The notes under the pieces were generated by a model, which worked only from the letters and a program-made list of their open reading frames with translations, made no database searches and was not told the DNA's origin. Made by a program: the position numbers and the translations under genes. Positions 44,881 through 56,200 of a stretch of 64,000 nucleotides of DNA are shown piece by piece. Source of the stretch: Lotus japonicus (Eukaryota; Streptophyta; Magnoliopsida; Fabales; Fabaceae); NCBI RefSeq assembly GCF_012489685.1, contig NC_080043.1:53218289-53282288 (forward strand), in the 5' to 3' direction. How positions within the stretch are numbered: position 1 is the first letter of the stretch; every line of letters begins with the position of its first letter.

Positions 44881-46185
44881 TGATGAAAGGGATTTTGATG
44901 TAAAGAAGGGTCCTCAACTAACTATTATCAAATGTCTTTCAAGACTCAATCGTAGTATAATATCGGGTTATGTCATCTCCACAGGAACCGTGTTGCTACG
45001 TACTAATCTCACCAACTAGGTATTACCTGAGCAATTCAGAGATGATGATTTATTTAATTGAGATAATTCCATGACGAAGTAGCAAAAAAGGAAAATAGAA
45101 AGACAATTCATAAATGAAAATGCTTTGATTCTTGTTCAACTAAGTCAGTTTAAGAAAATCAAACCTAAACATATGAAGTCTGAATTTCTCCTTTGATGCT
45201 CTAGCCTAAGCAACTACCTATTGATGCCTCGGATAGATAATTCTCTCAAGCCAAAAGATAAGTCCAATTCTTTGCGTACTTAAACACTTGTTTGAAGCAT
45301 TAAGCATGTATATTCAGGCCCACAAACCCCAACCTTTTCTCCATTCTTAGCAGCAAGAGAGAAGGGGTAATCCCAAATCAGTTCTCTAATATACAACTTA
45401 ACTTCCATCCTCATTGTAAAAAAGAGATTGGAATCATAACATAAAAATGAAAAGTCTTTCAAAGAAAACCAAAGCATTAGAGAGATCAGAGCCATGCTTG
45501 GCTAAAAACCTGGATTACAAACTTGGAAGCCCTCTCACACTCTCCAAGAAGCTCCTCTCCTATTAACCTATTAACTTTATTGAAATGACAAAAGATGAAA
45601 AAATACTGAAATGAAACAACTAAGAGCTATTCATAGGCAAAATCTGTCGAGGTTGGGCGCTCGAGCGCTATATGTGGGCGCTCGAGCGCCAGTTCCATGA
45701 AAACTCACTAGACCAATTGGCGCTCGAGAGCTTGGAATTGGCCAGTGCATTTTTTCACAGCTTCCACGTTTCTGTTTCTTTTGGCGCTCGAGCGGTAATA
45801 ATTGGCGCTCGAGCGCTAGTTGCTTGCTAGAATTTCCTTCTTCAACCCTCTTCAGTTCACCATTCAAGGCTCTTAGCCTCTTGACCTTCCTCCTTCTTCA
45901 GTTATAACTTGCAGACCTTCATTAAAGCACTAGGAGAAAATATCAAGAATATCATCCTTTTAATTGCACAAGGGACCCAAAACCAATGATAAATGCTAAA
46001 AGACCCAAAACTATTCTAAAATAAGAAAAAGGACCCTAAAGAACTATTAAATTACATAACACATACAAATGCACAACAAAAGGGAAAAATGCATGAAAAT
46101 GCATGAAACACTACATGAGACAAGGAAAATGCTAAAAAGAAGCAAAGAAAATACCCTAAAAACAAGGACAAAAATCAGGTCATCG
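44881..46185 (-). repeat. Element A LTR, right copy (5' LTR on minus)
   Basis: The 1305-bp LTR starts TGATGAAAGGG on the plus strand and ends GGTCATCG (last base changed from A). It lacks about 65 bp present at 19920-19985 of the left copy and one copy of the 55-bp duplication. Palindromes lie near 45656, 45677, 45717, 45782 and 45803. Confidence 0.85.
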
Positions 46186-47136
46186 CCTGATGTACTGTAC
46201 AATAAATCTATCATTCAAGAAACCTTGGAGGGACCAAGTGTTGACACCATCAGTATCATGGCAATAGACGACCCGCCAGCCACTTGGATGGGTCCAATAC
46301 TAAAGGTTCTACAGGGCGAGGTTGACGTAGGAAGCATCAGCAAAGAACTTAGGCGTGAGGCAAGTCACTACATCTTAGTGGCGGGACAGTTATACAGAAG
46401 GAGCCATGCACATCCCATGCTTCTAGAAACACAAGTCGAGCGCATTGTGGGGGAGATCCATGAGGGCGTGTGCGCCACGCATATGGGGGCACAATCATTG
46501 GCAACTAAAGTGTTAAGGGCGAGTTTCTACTGGCCTACCTTAAGATCAGATTGTAGGTAATATGCAAAGAGGTGTGTCAAGTGTCACCTATTTGCCGATC
46601 TTCATAAGGCGCCTCCAGAGACCCTCTCGTCCATGGCGGCTCTATGGCCTTTCGCCTTGTGGAGATTCAACCTAGTGGGTCCTTTCCCGGAGGCGAGAGG
46701 ACAAGAGAAATTCATCCTAGTAGAGTAGTAGGTGTGGACTATTTCACTAAGTGGATCGAGGCGGAGGCTCTTGCGACTATACAAGCAACAAAAGTGAAGG
46801 GTTTCTACTGGAAAAAAACTTGTGTGCAGGTTTGGAGTTCCCGCTGTGATAGTTTCTGACAATGGAACACAATTCGCGAGTCGGGTCGTTCAACAAGTTT
46901 GCAGTGTGTTAGGCATTCAAAAAAGGGTTTCTTTAGTGGAGCACCGACAAACGAATGGCCAGGTCGAGTCCGTGAATAAGGTAATATTGAAGGGACTCCG
47001 TAAAAGATGTGGCGAGACAAGGAACTTGGATCGTTGAGCTGCTTGTGGTTTTGTGGTCCTACGACACAACCCCTCAATCATCCACGAGTGAGTCCCCTTA
47101 CAGATTGGTAAATGGCGACGACGCAATGATACTTAT
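46186..47136 (+). pseudogene. T1 integrase (degenerate, truncated by LTR F)
   Basis: T1 resumes: VLYNKSIIQETLEGPSVDTI, LRREASHYILVAGQLYRRSH, EIHEGVCATHMGAQSLATKV, FYWPTLRSDC and AKRCVKCHLFADLHKAPP form the H2C2 zinc domain. The core follows with LWPFALWRFNLVGPFPEARG (first Asp replaced by Asn: W-R-F-N), VDYFTKWIEAEALA, CRFGVPAVIVSDNGTQFASR (second Asp) and RQTNGQVESVNKVILKGLRK (Glu). Stops or frame changes occur near 46560, 46727, 46820 and 47036. It ends at 47136 where LTR F inserted (CTTAT at 47132-47136). Confidence 0.85.
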
Positions 47137-49185
47137 TGTGAGACCCAAGTTTTTAAGTTTAGAATAAATCGAATAAAATTCATATTCACGATTAGTTTGA
47201 TGTAACGTGAAGGAAAACCTGAACAGGTGTTTATCGAATGGAATAAATTTATGAAGGAGGAAGTTCAGGAAAAGGCTAAGGATTGTATCCAAGTCGATAA
47301 AAGTTATAGCACGATTAGTATTCGCTTAAACCTAGGGCAAGGACGCTAGTAAATAGCTAATTTACACTTTAAGACACGATGGAAACTAATTCCAAAAATC
47401 TTCAGAGAAATGTTAGAACTTCTCTTATTTCGTCTATAAACAAGCGTTTTGATACGAAACCCTAGAAGGTACGAACGTCAAATTCCAATACTCGGAAGTT
47501 TGCCGAAACTTAATCACTGATAGTTCAAGAAACCTAAAATCAACAGACGATGAAGACTTTTTCTATTCGGAGCTTCAAACGAAGATTCCACACGCGTAGG
47601 CCTATTTCTCTTGATATTTCTAATCTTTCTTCAGAACAAAGTATTCTCATCCGACATCAACTGCAAAAAGTAACTTTTCGGGTAAAATCGATTTACACCG
47701 ACTTTGGATCGTTTGATTTAATTCCAAGAAACCTGTTTTGAGTTCTGGAATTCTATCGCCAGAACCTATCTTAGAATTCACAGATGAATGCGCAGGAAAA
47801 ATCGGAATCGCGAAATTTTCATTTTTCCGCATTTTCCATAAACTATAAATAGCTTGAAAAGGAAAAAAATCAAAAAAAAAACCCACAACACCATAGCCAC
47901 CAAACCCGCGAGCAAGAGGAGAAGGAGGGGAGAAAAGATTTTCGCCGTTTCTTGCCTGATCACTGCACCGTTCGTTGCTACGCGTAGACCTCGAGGTACA
48001 GATGTTATTCCTTACTTCTGATCGTCAATTCTGTCGCTTTTCTCTATGTCTTTCTGTGCTCAAAGTTTTGAGCTTTTTGTAAAACTGTCCAAATAACTTG
48101 ATTTCAGTGTCTAAACTTATTGCCTACATGCCCAAGAGCATGAATATCTGGTTGTTTTCTGCTGAATCTCGCCGAATTGCCGCCGAGTTTCAATTCTGAG
48201 TAAAATACCCATTTTTGGCCAAAGCTTCGCCCTTTAGGCTTAAAACTCTCGACTGAGCTTAGCGTTAGTAGGATTAGTTGTCATAAACGTCGTTGGTGAC
48301 GTCCCCATCTAATTTGTTTTTCGAAATTCCAATTTTGAAATTCTGAGCTAAAAATATTGACCAAAATACCCCTGCGACAGTTTTCGATCCGATAATTTTT
48401 CTGAGAGTTTCCCTGGCCTAGATATCGCCTAAGAATACCTAGGAATTATATTAGATCGAAGAAAAAGTTCGGGAAACCCTATTTTGATAGTGGCCGAAAC
48501 TTATATGTCATGGTACCGTGTCCAAAAATAATTTTTGGGTCTGAATGACCTGAGTTATAGCGTGGCTCTCTCCGTTGTCGAAATTTTGGCGTTGGTTTCG
48601 TGTCATTCCGAGTTCTGTAGCTCGAGTTATGCACGTTTTAGCGAATAAAGTGTTTTTGTACAAAACTTGAATCGAGTCAAAACTCATCCATTCGGGGAAA
48701 GCCCTTCCATTCGTGCCTAAATGTTGTACTCTGAGGCTTCTTGAGCTTTGTCTAACTTTAGTTAGTATTTTTTCGATTATATCGACTTAATTTGATTGAT
48801 TTTTGCTTTGTTTGCTCTAAGGTTCGTTTGTGGAAACCTTGGGCTTGACTGAGCAAGCTTGTGAGCGAGATCTGCACCGCGAGACTAGAACAACTCGAGG
48901 TTAGGGCAACTTACTTACTAGCTATTTGTATTGTAGGCGTCGATAACTTCGACTTGAATATTGCTTGATATTGAATATTGCTTGGATATTGTTTATCGCT
49001 TTGAACTGCGAAATATTTTCTGGAGGCTTCGGCCGAGTGAACTTATATGAGACGTGTGTCTCCATTTTCATAGAGGCTTCGGCCGTTTACTGGTTTCTGT
49101 CTTATGATTCCCGCACCATATTATTATTGCATCGCTCTTTAGAGCTGAGTATTGTTGAAGTGATATCGAATTGTGCGTTTTGACG
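47137..49185 (+). mobile_element. LTR F, left part (solo LTR or element edge; rest outside window)
   Basis: Starts TGTGAGACCCAAGTTTTTAAG and is homologous to L2 read in reverse. It has a TATA box at 47844 (CTATAAATAG), a leader, donor-like TCGAG|GTACAG at 47996 and shared blocks such as GACGTCCCCATC. It is cut at 49185 by element E (TGACG at 49181-49185). The remainder, including any ORF, would lie beyond 64000. Confidence 0.8.
47844..47852 (+). promoter_or_regulatory. TATA box of LTR F
   Basis: TATAAATAG, 150 bp before the donor-like site. It aligns in position with the TATA boxes of L2 and the Tekay LTR. Confidence 0.55.
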
Positions 49186-51118
49186 TGTAACGCCCCGATT
49201 TCTCGAGTGTTACACAGTAACTAATTAACCAATTTTCGTAAACAATTTTCGTCGATTCACTTATTAATCTTGAATTAATGATAAAAGTTCAATTTTACAA
49301 AATTCTCGAAACTTAACCATTTCAAACTTGCGGAAATAATCATCAACGTAAACCTCATGCTTTATTAATCATTGAAAAGAGTATGAAATAAATATCCGGA
49401 AGAAAACTTCAAAGTAAATTACATCAAGTTAAACTATCTCAACCAAAATAAAGTAATGGTTCAATACTTCCAAAACTCGGTACTCTCAACCCAAAAGAAA
49501 AATGGATGTCTCAAAACCCAACCATATCCTTGGCCCCTTCCTCTTTATCAGAAATGTAGTCGTCATCCGGTAGTGGCTCGTCACGTAGTATCAACTCCCA
49601 AGAATGAGTCGTCGTCGTTATCTTCACGACCATCTACCCCCCTCCCCCCAAATAAACACACAGCAAACAAGCAGGGTCAGGTCCAACAAAAAGAATGATA
49701 ATGAAAAAAATCAACAACAACATAATATAAGTACATTATATGTCTTTTATGGGAAAGAGTCAGTTACTAACGGAATCTCACATCACACAACCCACCAATC
49801 CTGCCTTGGCCAATCATTTACATCCGCAGATGTACAATCACGTGAAGCTGCAATACTTCACAAAAATCTCATGGTGACCGCAGTCAACCAAACACGTAGA
49901 GCCGCAATGATCCACAAAATCTCTAGGTGACCGCAGTCAACCTTTTCACGTGGAGACCAACAGTCAATCCACAATTCTCCCTCACGTGCAAGCCCATCGT
50001 TCTCATGGACTATAGTCTACACTAGACCTATGCCCATATTATTCACATTTACTTGCAAGCGAGTTAATTACACGTTTCTCTTTGTTTAAGTCTCTAAAGT
50101 CAACCTAGAGTCTTACATCAACATCGCATAAATACAACAATTAAACGATCACAGACACATCGGGAATTACAGCTAGATGAGCGACCCTTTGAACAATTTC
50201 CAATAATATCACAATTCACGTAAGGCATAGCATAAACTTACACTTACGCATGGCACATCATGGCATAAATTATCAAATAAGGCAACATAAGGCTTATGCA
50301 TGGAAAACAACACATTTTCGCAACTTAGCTTTTTGGACAGCAGAAACACGTTCATTGAAACTGGTCTACAGAATGCGTCCTCCAACAAAAAATCATGTAT
50401 AATATCTTTCTGGAAAGTTATTTTAAAGATATACAACTCTCTACTTAAAATCATTTTCATTTGAGCCCCAGAATTAGGTGATATTACTCCTTAAAGTTTC
50501 TGTCCGACACAGGGAAAAACAGCAGGTATGACAGTTACCCAAAACGACCTACCACACACAATACTAGACCACAATTTATGATCTTTATATGCCTGGAAAG
50601 CTCTTTCGAAGATCTACAATTTGTATGTTAATCATTTCTTTATTTGGCGACCAGAAACAAGTGAAAATAGGACCTGAAGTTTACTGTCCAGCACAGAAAT
50701 CTGACAGAGAATGCATTTGCCATCAATTTCGTTTTAGCCATTCTATTCTAAGGGTTCTAAGTCATCTACCAGCATCAAATATAGTAACATGTTCACAGTG
50801 TAACCCAATATCACATGGAAAAAGTCCAGCACACATCGCATATTCAAAACCTCAAGCACATCAATCAAGTTCATACATTAAATCATGTCAAAGCATGGCA
50901 ATATGGCCTAAACATGCTACCCAACTCCTAGGACCAGCCCTTACCTTGGCTAACTTGGTGAAAAGGAAAAGGTTTTGGTGAAGAAAAGGTCCAAGAACGC
51001 TGCTGTCCACGTCCCCTCACTCTCCCTCGCAGCTCTCTCTCTCTCTCTCTCTCTCGCAAGGTTCTCCCTCTCGCGCGTGCGTCACTGGCGGTGGTGGCGG
51101 CTTGATCGGCGGCTTCTC
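49186..51118 (-). repeat. E 3' LTR, larger piece
   Basis: Starts TGTAACGCCCCGATTTCTCG on the plus strand. It contains the 40-aa ORF, the conserved donor-like site (minus GT at 50944), CACGTG-containing blocks and (CT)n at 51031-51055. It is interrupted at 51118. Confidence 0.88.
49511..49633 (-). CDS. LTR-embedded acidic microprotein, E 3' LTR (40 aa)
   Basis: Minus-strand ATG directly after a G-rich run and TAG. It starts MVVKITTTTHSWEL, then RDEPLPDDDYISDKEEG and ends MVGF. Compared with 63085-63222 it lacks five codons in the acidic tail, an in-frame 15-bp difference. Confidence 0.45.
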   Translation of the reverse strand: MVVKITTTTHSWELILRDEPLPDDDYISDKEEGAKDMVGF

Positions 51119-51488
51119 TGTAAGGCCCAAGTTTTTAAACTTATGCCAAGTAAATAGAATCCTATTCACGATTAGGGTTGATGTATCGTGAAGGGAAACC
51201 TGAACTAGAATTTACCAAATGAAATAAATTTATGAAGGAGAAAGTTCAGAAAAAGTCTAAGGATTTCATCGACATCGATAAAAGGTATAGCACGATCGAT
51301 TCGCTTAAGCCTAGGACAAGAACCTTAGGAAAAGACTAAGTTCCACCCTTGGAACACTGTAGGAATTTATTCCAAAAATCTTCAGAGAAATGTTAGAACT
51401 TCTCTTATTCCTTATACGACAATCGTTTCGAGGCGAAACTCTAGAATCTACGAACGTCCGATTCCAATCATCGGAAGTTTGCCGAAAC
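51119..51488 (+). repeat. Tekay 5' LTR, first 370 bp
   Basis: Matches 55347-55716 base for base in length, with about five substitutions. It stops at GTTTGCCGAAAC, where unrelated sequence begins. Confidence 0.88.
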
Positions 51489-51664
51489 AATTTGATGCCT
51501 TGAATAGGAGATTGGATGATTTAACACATTCATCAAGGTCTGGGATCCTTCCTAGGCGAAACAATAAAGAAGAGGAGTCTTCATATGGAAGATATTCTGG
51601 GAGGCATGAAGGGAAAAGAGGGAGAGAGCATGAGGGAGAAATAAGGAAGGATTGAAATGAGAAA

Positions 51665-52531
51665 TTGGAAAAGAGAGAAAGTGAAAAGAAAGAAGAGTTG
51701 AGAGAAAAAGAAATGAGAAATGAAAAGAAAGAAGAGTTGATAGAAAAAGAAATGAGAAGTGAAAAGAAAGAAGAATTGATAGAAAAAGAAGTTGATAGTG
51801 AAAAGAATGAGGAATTGAGAAAAAAAGAAAAGGATTGTGAAAAAAATAGCAGTGATGGTCAAGTGTTTTCTTGTCAAGAAATAACCTTGATTTCCAATGA
51901 TTCTAATAACTTTTCTTTGTCTAGTGGTGTTGAACATATTCTGCAGGATCAAGATCCATGTGATTTTACATCACCATTAAGAACTAGGAAACAGATTGGT
52001 CTAATCCCAAGTGCACCATTAGTTGTGAAGCCAACAATTTTGAGCAATCCTCAAGAGACCGAGCAGGGAGTAGTTACTTTGTTTGAATCAAGTGTTGTGG
52101 TTGTTCCTAATGATTTACATGAAAATTTGATACACATGAAGAATTCTTCTGATTTACATGTTAATTTGCATACGTTGACTAATTCATTTTCACATGATGA
52201 TTTGCATAACAAGGATGTTCTGAACATGCATAAATCTTCACCTGATTTTGATTGTAACTCTACTTGGAATAATTCTAAACAAGCTGAATGTGCCATGGGT
52301 AGAGAACTTGAGACTAATGGTTCCAATTGTGATTCCATGCTCAAATACAAGTTGTATTATCTTGATCAATATGGCTTCTTGAAATGTGTTTGGCATGTTG
52401 ATCATGGTGGTTTCTTATATGATGAATATGATTCCTTACTTGAATGGCTAGCATGCTTAAGATTAGTCTTCGATCCCGGAGGCTTAATTCAATTTTGTGC
52501 AGTAGAGAGTTTTTCAACTTTTTTTTTTTAA
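51665..52531 (+). pseudogene. ORF in fragment H with 13-residue charged repeats (about 288 aa)
   Basis: The frame continues from coding sequence at 51491 through a TGA at 51656-51658. Its first part is four 39-bp repeats encoding EKKEELREKEMRN-type units, a likely charged coiled coil. Then come SSDGQVFSCQEITLISNDSN, Asn/Asp/Ser-rich spacer sequence and YKLYYLDQYGFLKCVWHVDH with WLACLRLVFDPGGLI near the end. A spacer of this kind between gag and RT is found in several plant gypsy polyproteins. Specific function is unknown. There is no ATG near the start, so it is a fragment of a longer protein. Confidence 0.5.
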
Positions 52532-53095
52532 CTAATTATTGTTGTTCCTTTGACCAGGTTATGAGTTTGATTCGAGGACGAATCATCTCGAAGAGGGAGG
52601 GAATGATAGAGATCGGACCAGCCCATTCATAGACTCTTTTCCAAGGAATAGGATGTCCAATTACAAGGTCCAAGCCTAAAGGAATGAATCAAGCTTTGCA
52701 AGGATTTTTCCTTCAAATTAAGAATGATGGTTTGGACCCAACATGAAGGCAGATTTGTCAAGAGCCCAATCTCCATGTTAAAGATGCATTCATGAGCTGA
52801 AATTATACAAATTAGAGACTAATAATTATTGGACCTTCATAACTACATAATAAGTCCAATATTTTTATTCTCTTTTGAATTTTCGTATTTAATTTAGGGG
52901 TGAATTTTCTGATGACATTTTGTATTCCCCCTAGTTGGTTTTTAATGTCTTTTATGAGCCTTTGACTCATCTTTAGGAATAGTGGGTTTTTACTCAAGTT
53001 TCCAATGCTAGTGGAGCTATAAATCTCTAGTGGAGTCTATTAAATGTAAGTGGGAGCATTATTACTTATTGGAAAGAGTAGCATCCCACTTAGCC

Positions 53096-53103
53096 TATAA
53101 ATA
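53096..53103 (+). promoter_or_regulatory. TATA box of fragment H LTR
   Basis: CCTATAAATAGGG, followed 25-35 bp later by GTATGGAACAAATC; typical LTR promoter layout. Confidence 0.55.
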
Positions 53104-53204
53104 GGGACTCAATGTATGGAACAAATCAGTTTTTGAATCTGAATGATATTGAGTTTTCTCATATTGTGAGAGCTTCCCATTTGTTCTTGGGTTAAGAACT
53201 AAAC

Positions 53205-53307
53205 TTGATAACTTTGGTTCTACCGGCAGGTCGCGGTTAGGGTCAAGTTCCCCTTTTATCTTTGATAACTTTGGTTCTACCGGCAGGTCGCGGTTAGGGT
53301 CAAGTTC
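53205..53307. repeat. 57-bp spaced tandem duplication in fragment H LTR
   Basis: TTGATAACTTTGGTTCTACC and the next 26 bases occur twice, starting at 53205 and 53262. Confidence 0.85.
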
Positions 53308-53364
53308 CTATCTTTTGTCCCCGGTTTTCAAGACGACCCGTTGTGTTCCCAAATCATATCAGTT

Positions 53365-55309
53365 TGACGACGTCACATGTACTCGTTCTACCGCAACCAG
53401 AGGAACCTTATGAGGTATACTGTGATGCTTCGCATCAAGGTTTGGGATGTGTGCTGATGCAACATCGGAAGGTAGTTGCTTATGCTTCAAGACAACTGAA
53501 GGTTCATGAGAAGAATTATCCAACTCATGACTTTGAGCTAGCTGCCATCGTATTTGCGCTGAAGATTTGGAGACATCACTTATATGGATGCAATTTCACC
53601 ATATTCAGTGATCATAAGAGCTTGAAGTACTTGTTTGAGCAGAAGGAGCTGAACATGAGACAACGTCGGTGGATGGAATTTCTCAAAGATTATGAGTTTA
53701 CTCTACAATATCATCCTGGAAAGGCGAACGTTGTTGCTGATGCCTTGAGCAGGAAGATGCATATCTCGTCGATGATGGTTAAAGAGCTGCAACTGCTGGA
53801 ACAATTCCGAGATTTGAGCTTAGATGTGAGATTATCCGACGGAGAACTGAAGTTCGGAATGATCAGAATTACCAATGGATTGATGGAAGAAATCCGAGAC
53901 CAACAGTTACAAGATGAGTTTCTGCTCGGGAAAAGGAATTTGGTAAGTCAAGGTAAAGACCCGGAATTCAAGGTAGGAAGTGACAATATCCTACGGTGCA
54001 AGGATAGACTTTGCGTACCTAACAACCCTGACTTGAGGAGGTTGATTATGGACGAAATTCACAAGAGCAAGTTAAGCATTCATCCTGGAATGAAAAAGAT
54101 GTATCAGGACTTGAAGGTAAATTTTTGGTGGCCAGGAATGAAAAGACAAGTGGCTGAGTATGTAGCTGCATGTTTGACATGTCAGAAGGCAAAGGTGGAA
54201 CATCAGAAATCTTCAGGTATGCTACAAAGCTTAGATGTACCAGAATGGAAATGGGATAGCATATCAATGGATTTTGTAGTGGCTTTGCCAAGAACTCAAA
54301 AGGGATATGATTCTATTTGGGTAATAGTGGATCGATTGACTAAGTCGGCTCATTTCGTACCTGTGAGAACTACGTACAACGTGGAGAAACTATCAGAGAT
54401 ATATATAGCTGAGATTGTACGACTTCATGGAGTACCGACCAGTATTGTTTCCGATCGAGATCCAAATTTACTTCACATTTCTGGGGAGCTCTTCAAGAGG
54501 CTTTGGGAACGAGGCTGAGACTAAGTTCTGCTTATCATCCACAGATTGATGGACATACTGAGAGAACTATCCAATCATTGGAGGATTTGCTACGAGCTTG
54601 CGTGTTAGATAACAAGGGCAGTTGGGGTAACTTATTGCCATTGATTGAGTTCACATACAACAACAGTTTTCATACCAGCATAGGTATGGCACCGTATGAG
54701 GCTTTGTATGGCCGCAAGTGTAGAACACCTTTGTGTTGGTATCAAAATGGAGAGAATCTGTTAGTAAGACCAGAACTTCTGCAACAAACAACCGAGAAGA
54801 TCAAGCAGATCAGAGAGAAGATGAAGACTTCTCAGAGTAGACAGAAGAGTTATGCAGATCAAAGGCGCAGAACTCTGGAATTCGAAGAAGGAGACCATGT
54901 ATTTCTGCGAGTTACTCAGACTACGGGAGTTGGTCGAGCAATCAAGTCAAAGAAGCTTACGTCGAAGTTCATTGGACCTTATCAGATCACTCGTCGAGTT
55001 GGACCAGTCGCTTATCAGATTGCACTACCTCCATTTTTATCGAACATTCATGACGTATTCCACGTGTCACAAATGAGGAAGTATATTGCGGATCCGACAC
55101 ATGTTATCGAGCTGGATGACATTGAGTTGAAGGATGATCTGTCTTTCGAGACACCGCCAATTAGCATTGGTGACACCAGGATAAAACAGTTGAGAGGGAA
55201 AGAGATCGAGTTAGTGAAAGTCATTTTGAACAAAGACACCGGTGATGCGACATGGGAGCTGAAGGAGAAGATTCAAGAACAGTATCCAGAACTTTTTACT
55301 GACCCTTAA
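53365..55309 (+). pseudogene. Tekay pol C-terminal half: RNase H, integrase, chromodomain (one frameshift)
   Basis: Domains in order: RNase H ([48 protein letters not shown]); H2C2 zinc domain ([31 protein letters not shown]); integrase core with D ([13 protein letters not shown]), D (IVSDRDP) and E (HPQIDGHTERTIQSLED); C-terminal integrase region (GPYQITRRVGPVAYQIALP); and a chromodomain-like tail (KQLRGKEIELVKVILNKDTG, DATWELKEKIQEQYPELF). In the family the chromodomain targets integration to chromatin. One small deletion near 54468 shifts the frame and gives a TGA at about 54516; otherwise it is open to TAA at 55307. RT and gag are missing, replaced by fragment H. Confidence 0.9.
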
Positions 55310-56050
55310 GTTTCGAGGTCGAAACTTTCTTTTTGGAGGGTAGTAATGTAAGGCCCAAGTTTTTAAACTTATGCCAAGTAAATAGAATCCTATTCACGAT
55401 TAGGGTTGATGTATCGTGAAGGAAAACTTGAACTAGAGTTTACCAAATGAAATAAATTTATGAAGGAGAAAGTTCAGGAAAAGTCTAAGGATTACATCGA
55501 CATCGATAAAAGGTATAGCACGATCGATTCGCTTAAGCCTAGGACAAGAACCTTAGGAAAAGACTAAGTTCCACCCTTGGAACACTGTAGGAATTTATTC
55601 CAAAAATCTTCAGAGAAATGTTAGAACTTCTCTTATTCCTTATACGACAATCGTTTCGAGGCGAAACTCTAGAATCTACGAACGTCCGATTCCAATCATC
55701 GGAAGTTTGCCGAAACTAAAACCCTGATAGTTCAAAACCCTAGAATCAACCGACAATGAAGACTTTTTCTATTCAGAGCTTCAAATGAAGATTCCACACG
55801 CGTACACCCATTTCTCTTGATGATTTCAATCTTTCTTCAGAAGGAAGTTTTCTATTCCGACATTCGATGCAAAAAGTAACTTATCGGGTAAAATAGTTTT
55901 ACACCGACTTTGCATTAGTCACCTAAAATACCAGGAAACCTCTTTTGAGTTTTGGATTTATGTTGCCAAAACCTGTCTTATAATTCACGGATAATGAAGC
56001 CGGAAAAATCAGATTCGCGAAACTTTCATTTTCCCGCGTTTTTCCAACCT

Positions 56051-56060
56051 CTATATATAG
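56051..56060 (+). promoter_or_regulatory. TATA box of Tekay LTR
   Basis: CTCTATATATAGC, 140 bp before the donor-like site. Confidence 0.6.
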
Positions 56061-56200
56061 CAAGAAAGGTGAGAAAAATCACAAAAACTCCACCATTTTC
56101 TCTCCAAGGCCGCGAGCTTCATTGAAGGAAGAGGAAGAAGAGATTTTCTTCATTTCTTGCTTGATCGTTGATTAAACAGTTGCTACTTGAAGGTTTCGAG

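Larger units (their letters stand above)
19366..46185 (-). mobile_element. Element A: non-autonomous Athila-like LTR retrotransposon with nested insertions
   Basis: LTRs at 19366-20767 and 44881-46185 lie in the same orientation and share most of their sequence (the right one lacks about 100 bp). Beside the right LTR, on the minus strand, is TTGGCGCCGTTGCCGGGG, the tRNA-Asp-type primer site used by Athila-group elements, so the element reads on the minus strand. Target duplication is GCTGA (19361-19365) and CCTGA (46186-46190), one mismatch. Without the nested T2 element the internal region is only about 1.8 kb (20768-21736 and about 44130-44880), and I see no gag or pol in it, so it is non-autonomous. 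It interrupts the second RNase H of T1. Confidence 0.82.
51489..53364 (+). mobile_element. Fragment H of another gypsy element (gag-side ORF plus 3' LTR)
   Basis: The left edge is in coding sequence (FDALNRRLDDLTHSSRSG), followed by a 288-aa frame. Next comes YEFDSRTNHLEEGGND, read in another frame, which resembles the pol end before the 3' LTR in some plant gypsy elements. From about 52603 to 53364 there is LTR-like sequence with a TATA box (53096) and a 57-bp spaced duplication (53205-53307). It replaces the Tekay 5' LTR remainder, gag and most of RT. No duplication is visible at its edges, so recombination or deletion is as likely as insertion. Confidence 0.55.

Noticed and set aside
50589..50981. 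130-aa plus ORF in the E 3' LTR
   Set aside because: Opposite to the LTR reading direction, no domain, and not conserved in the D LTRs.
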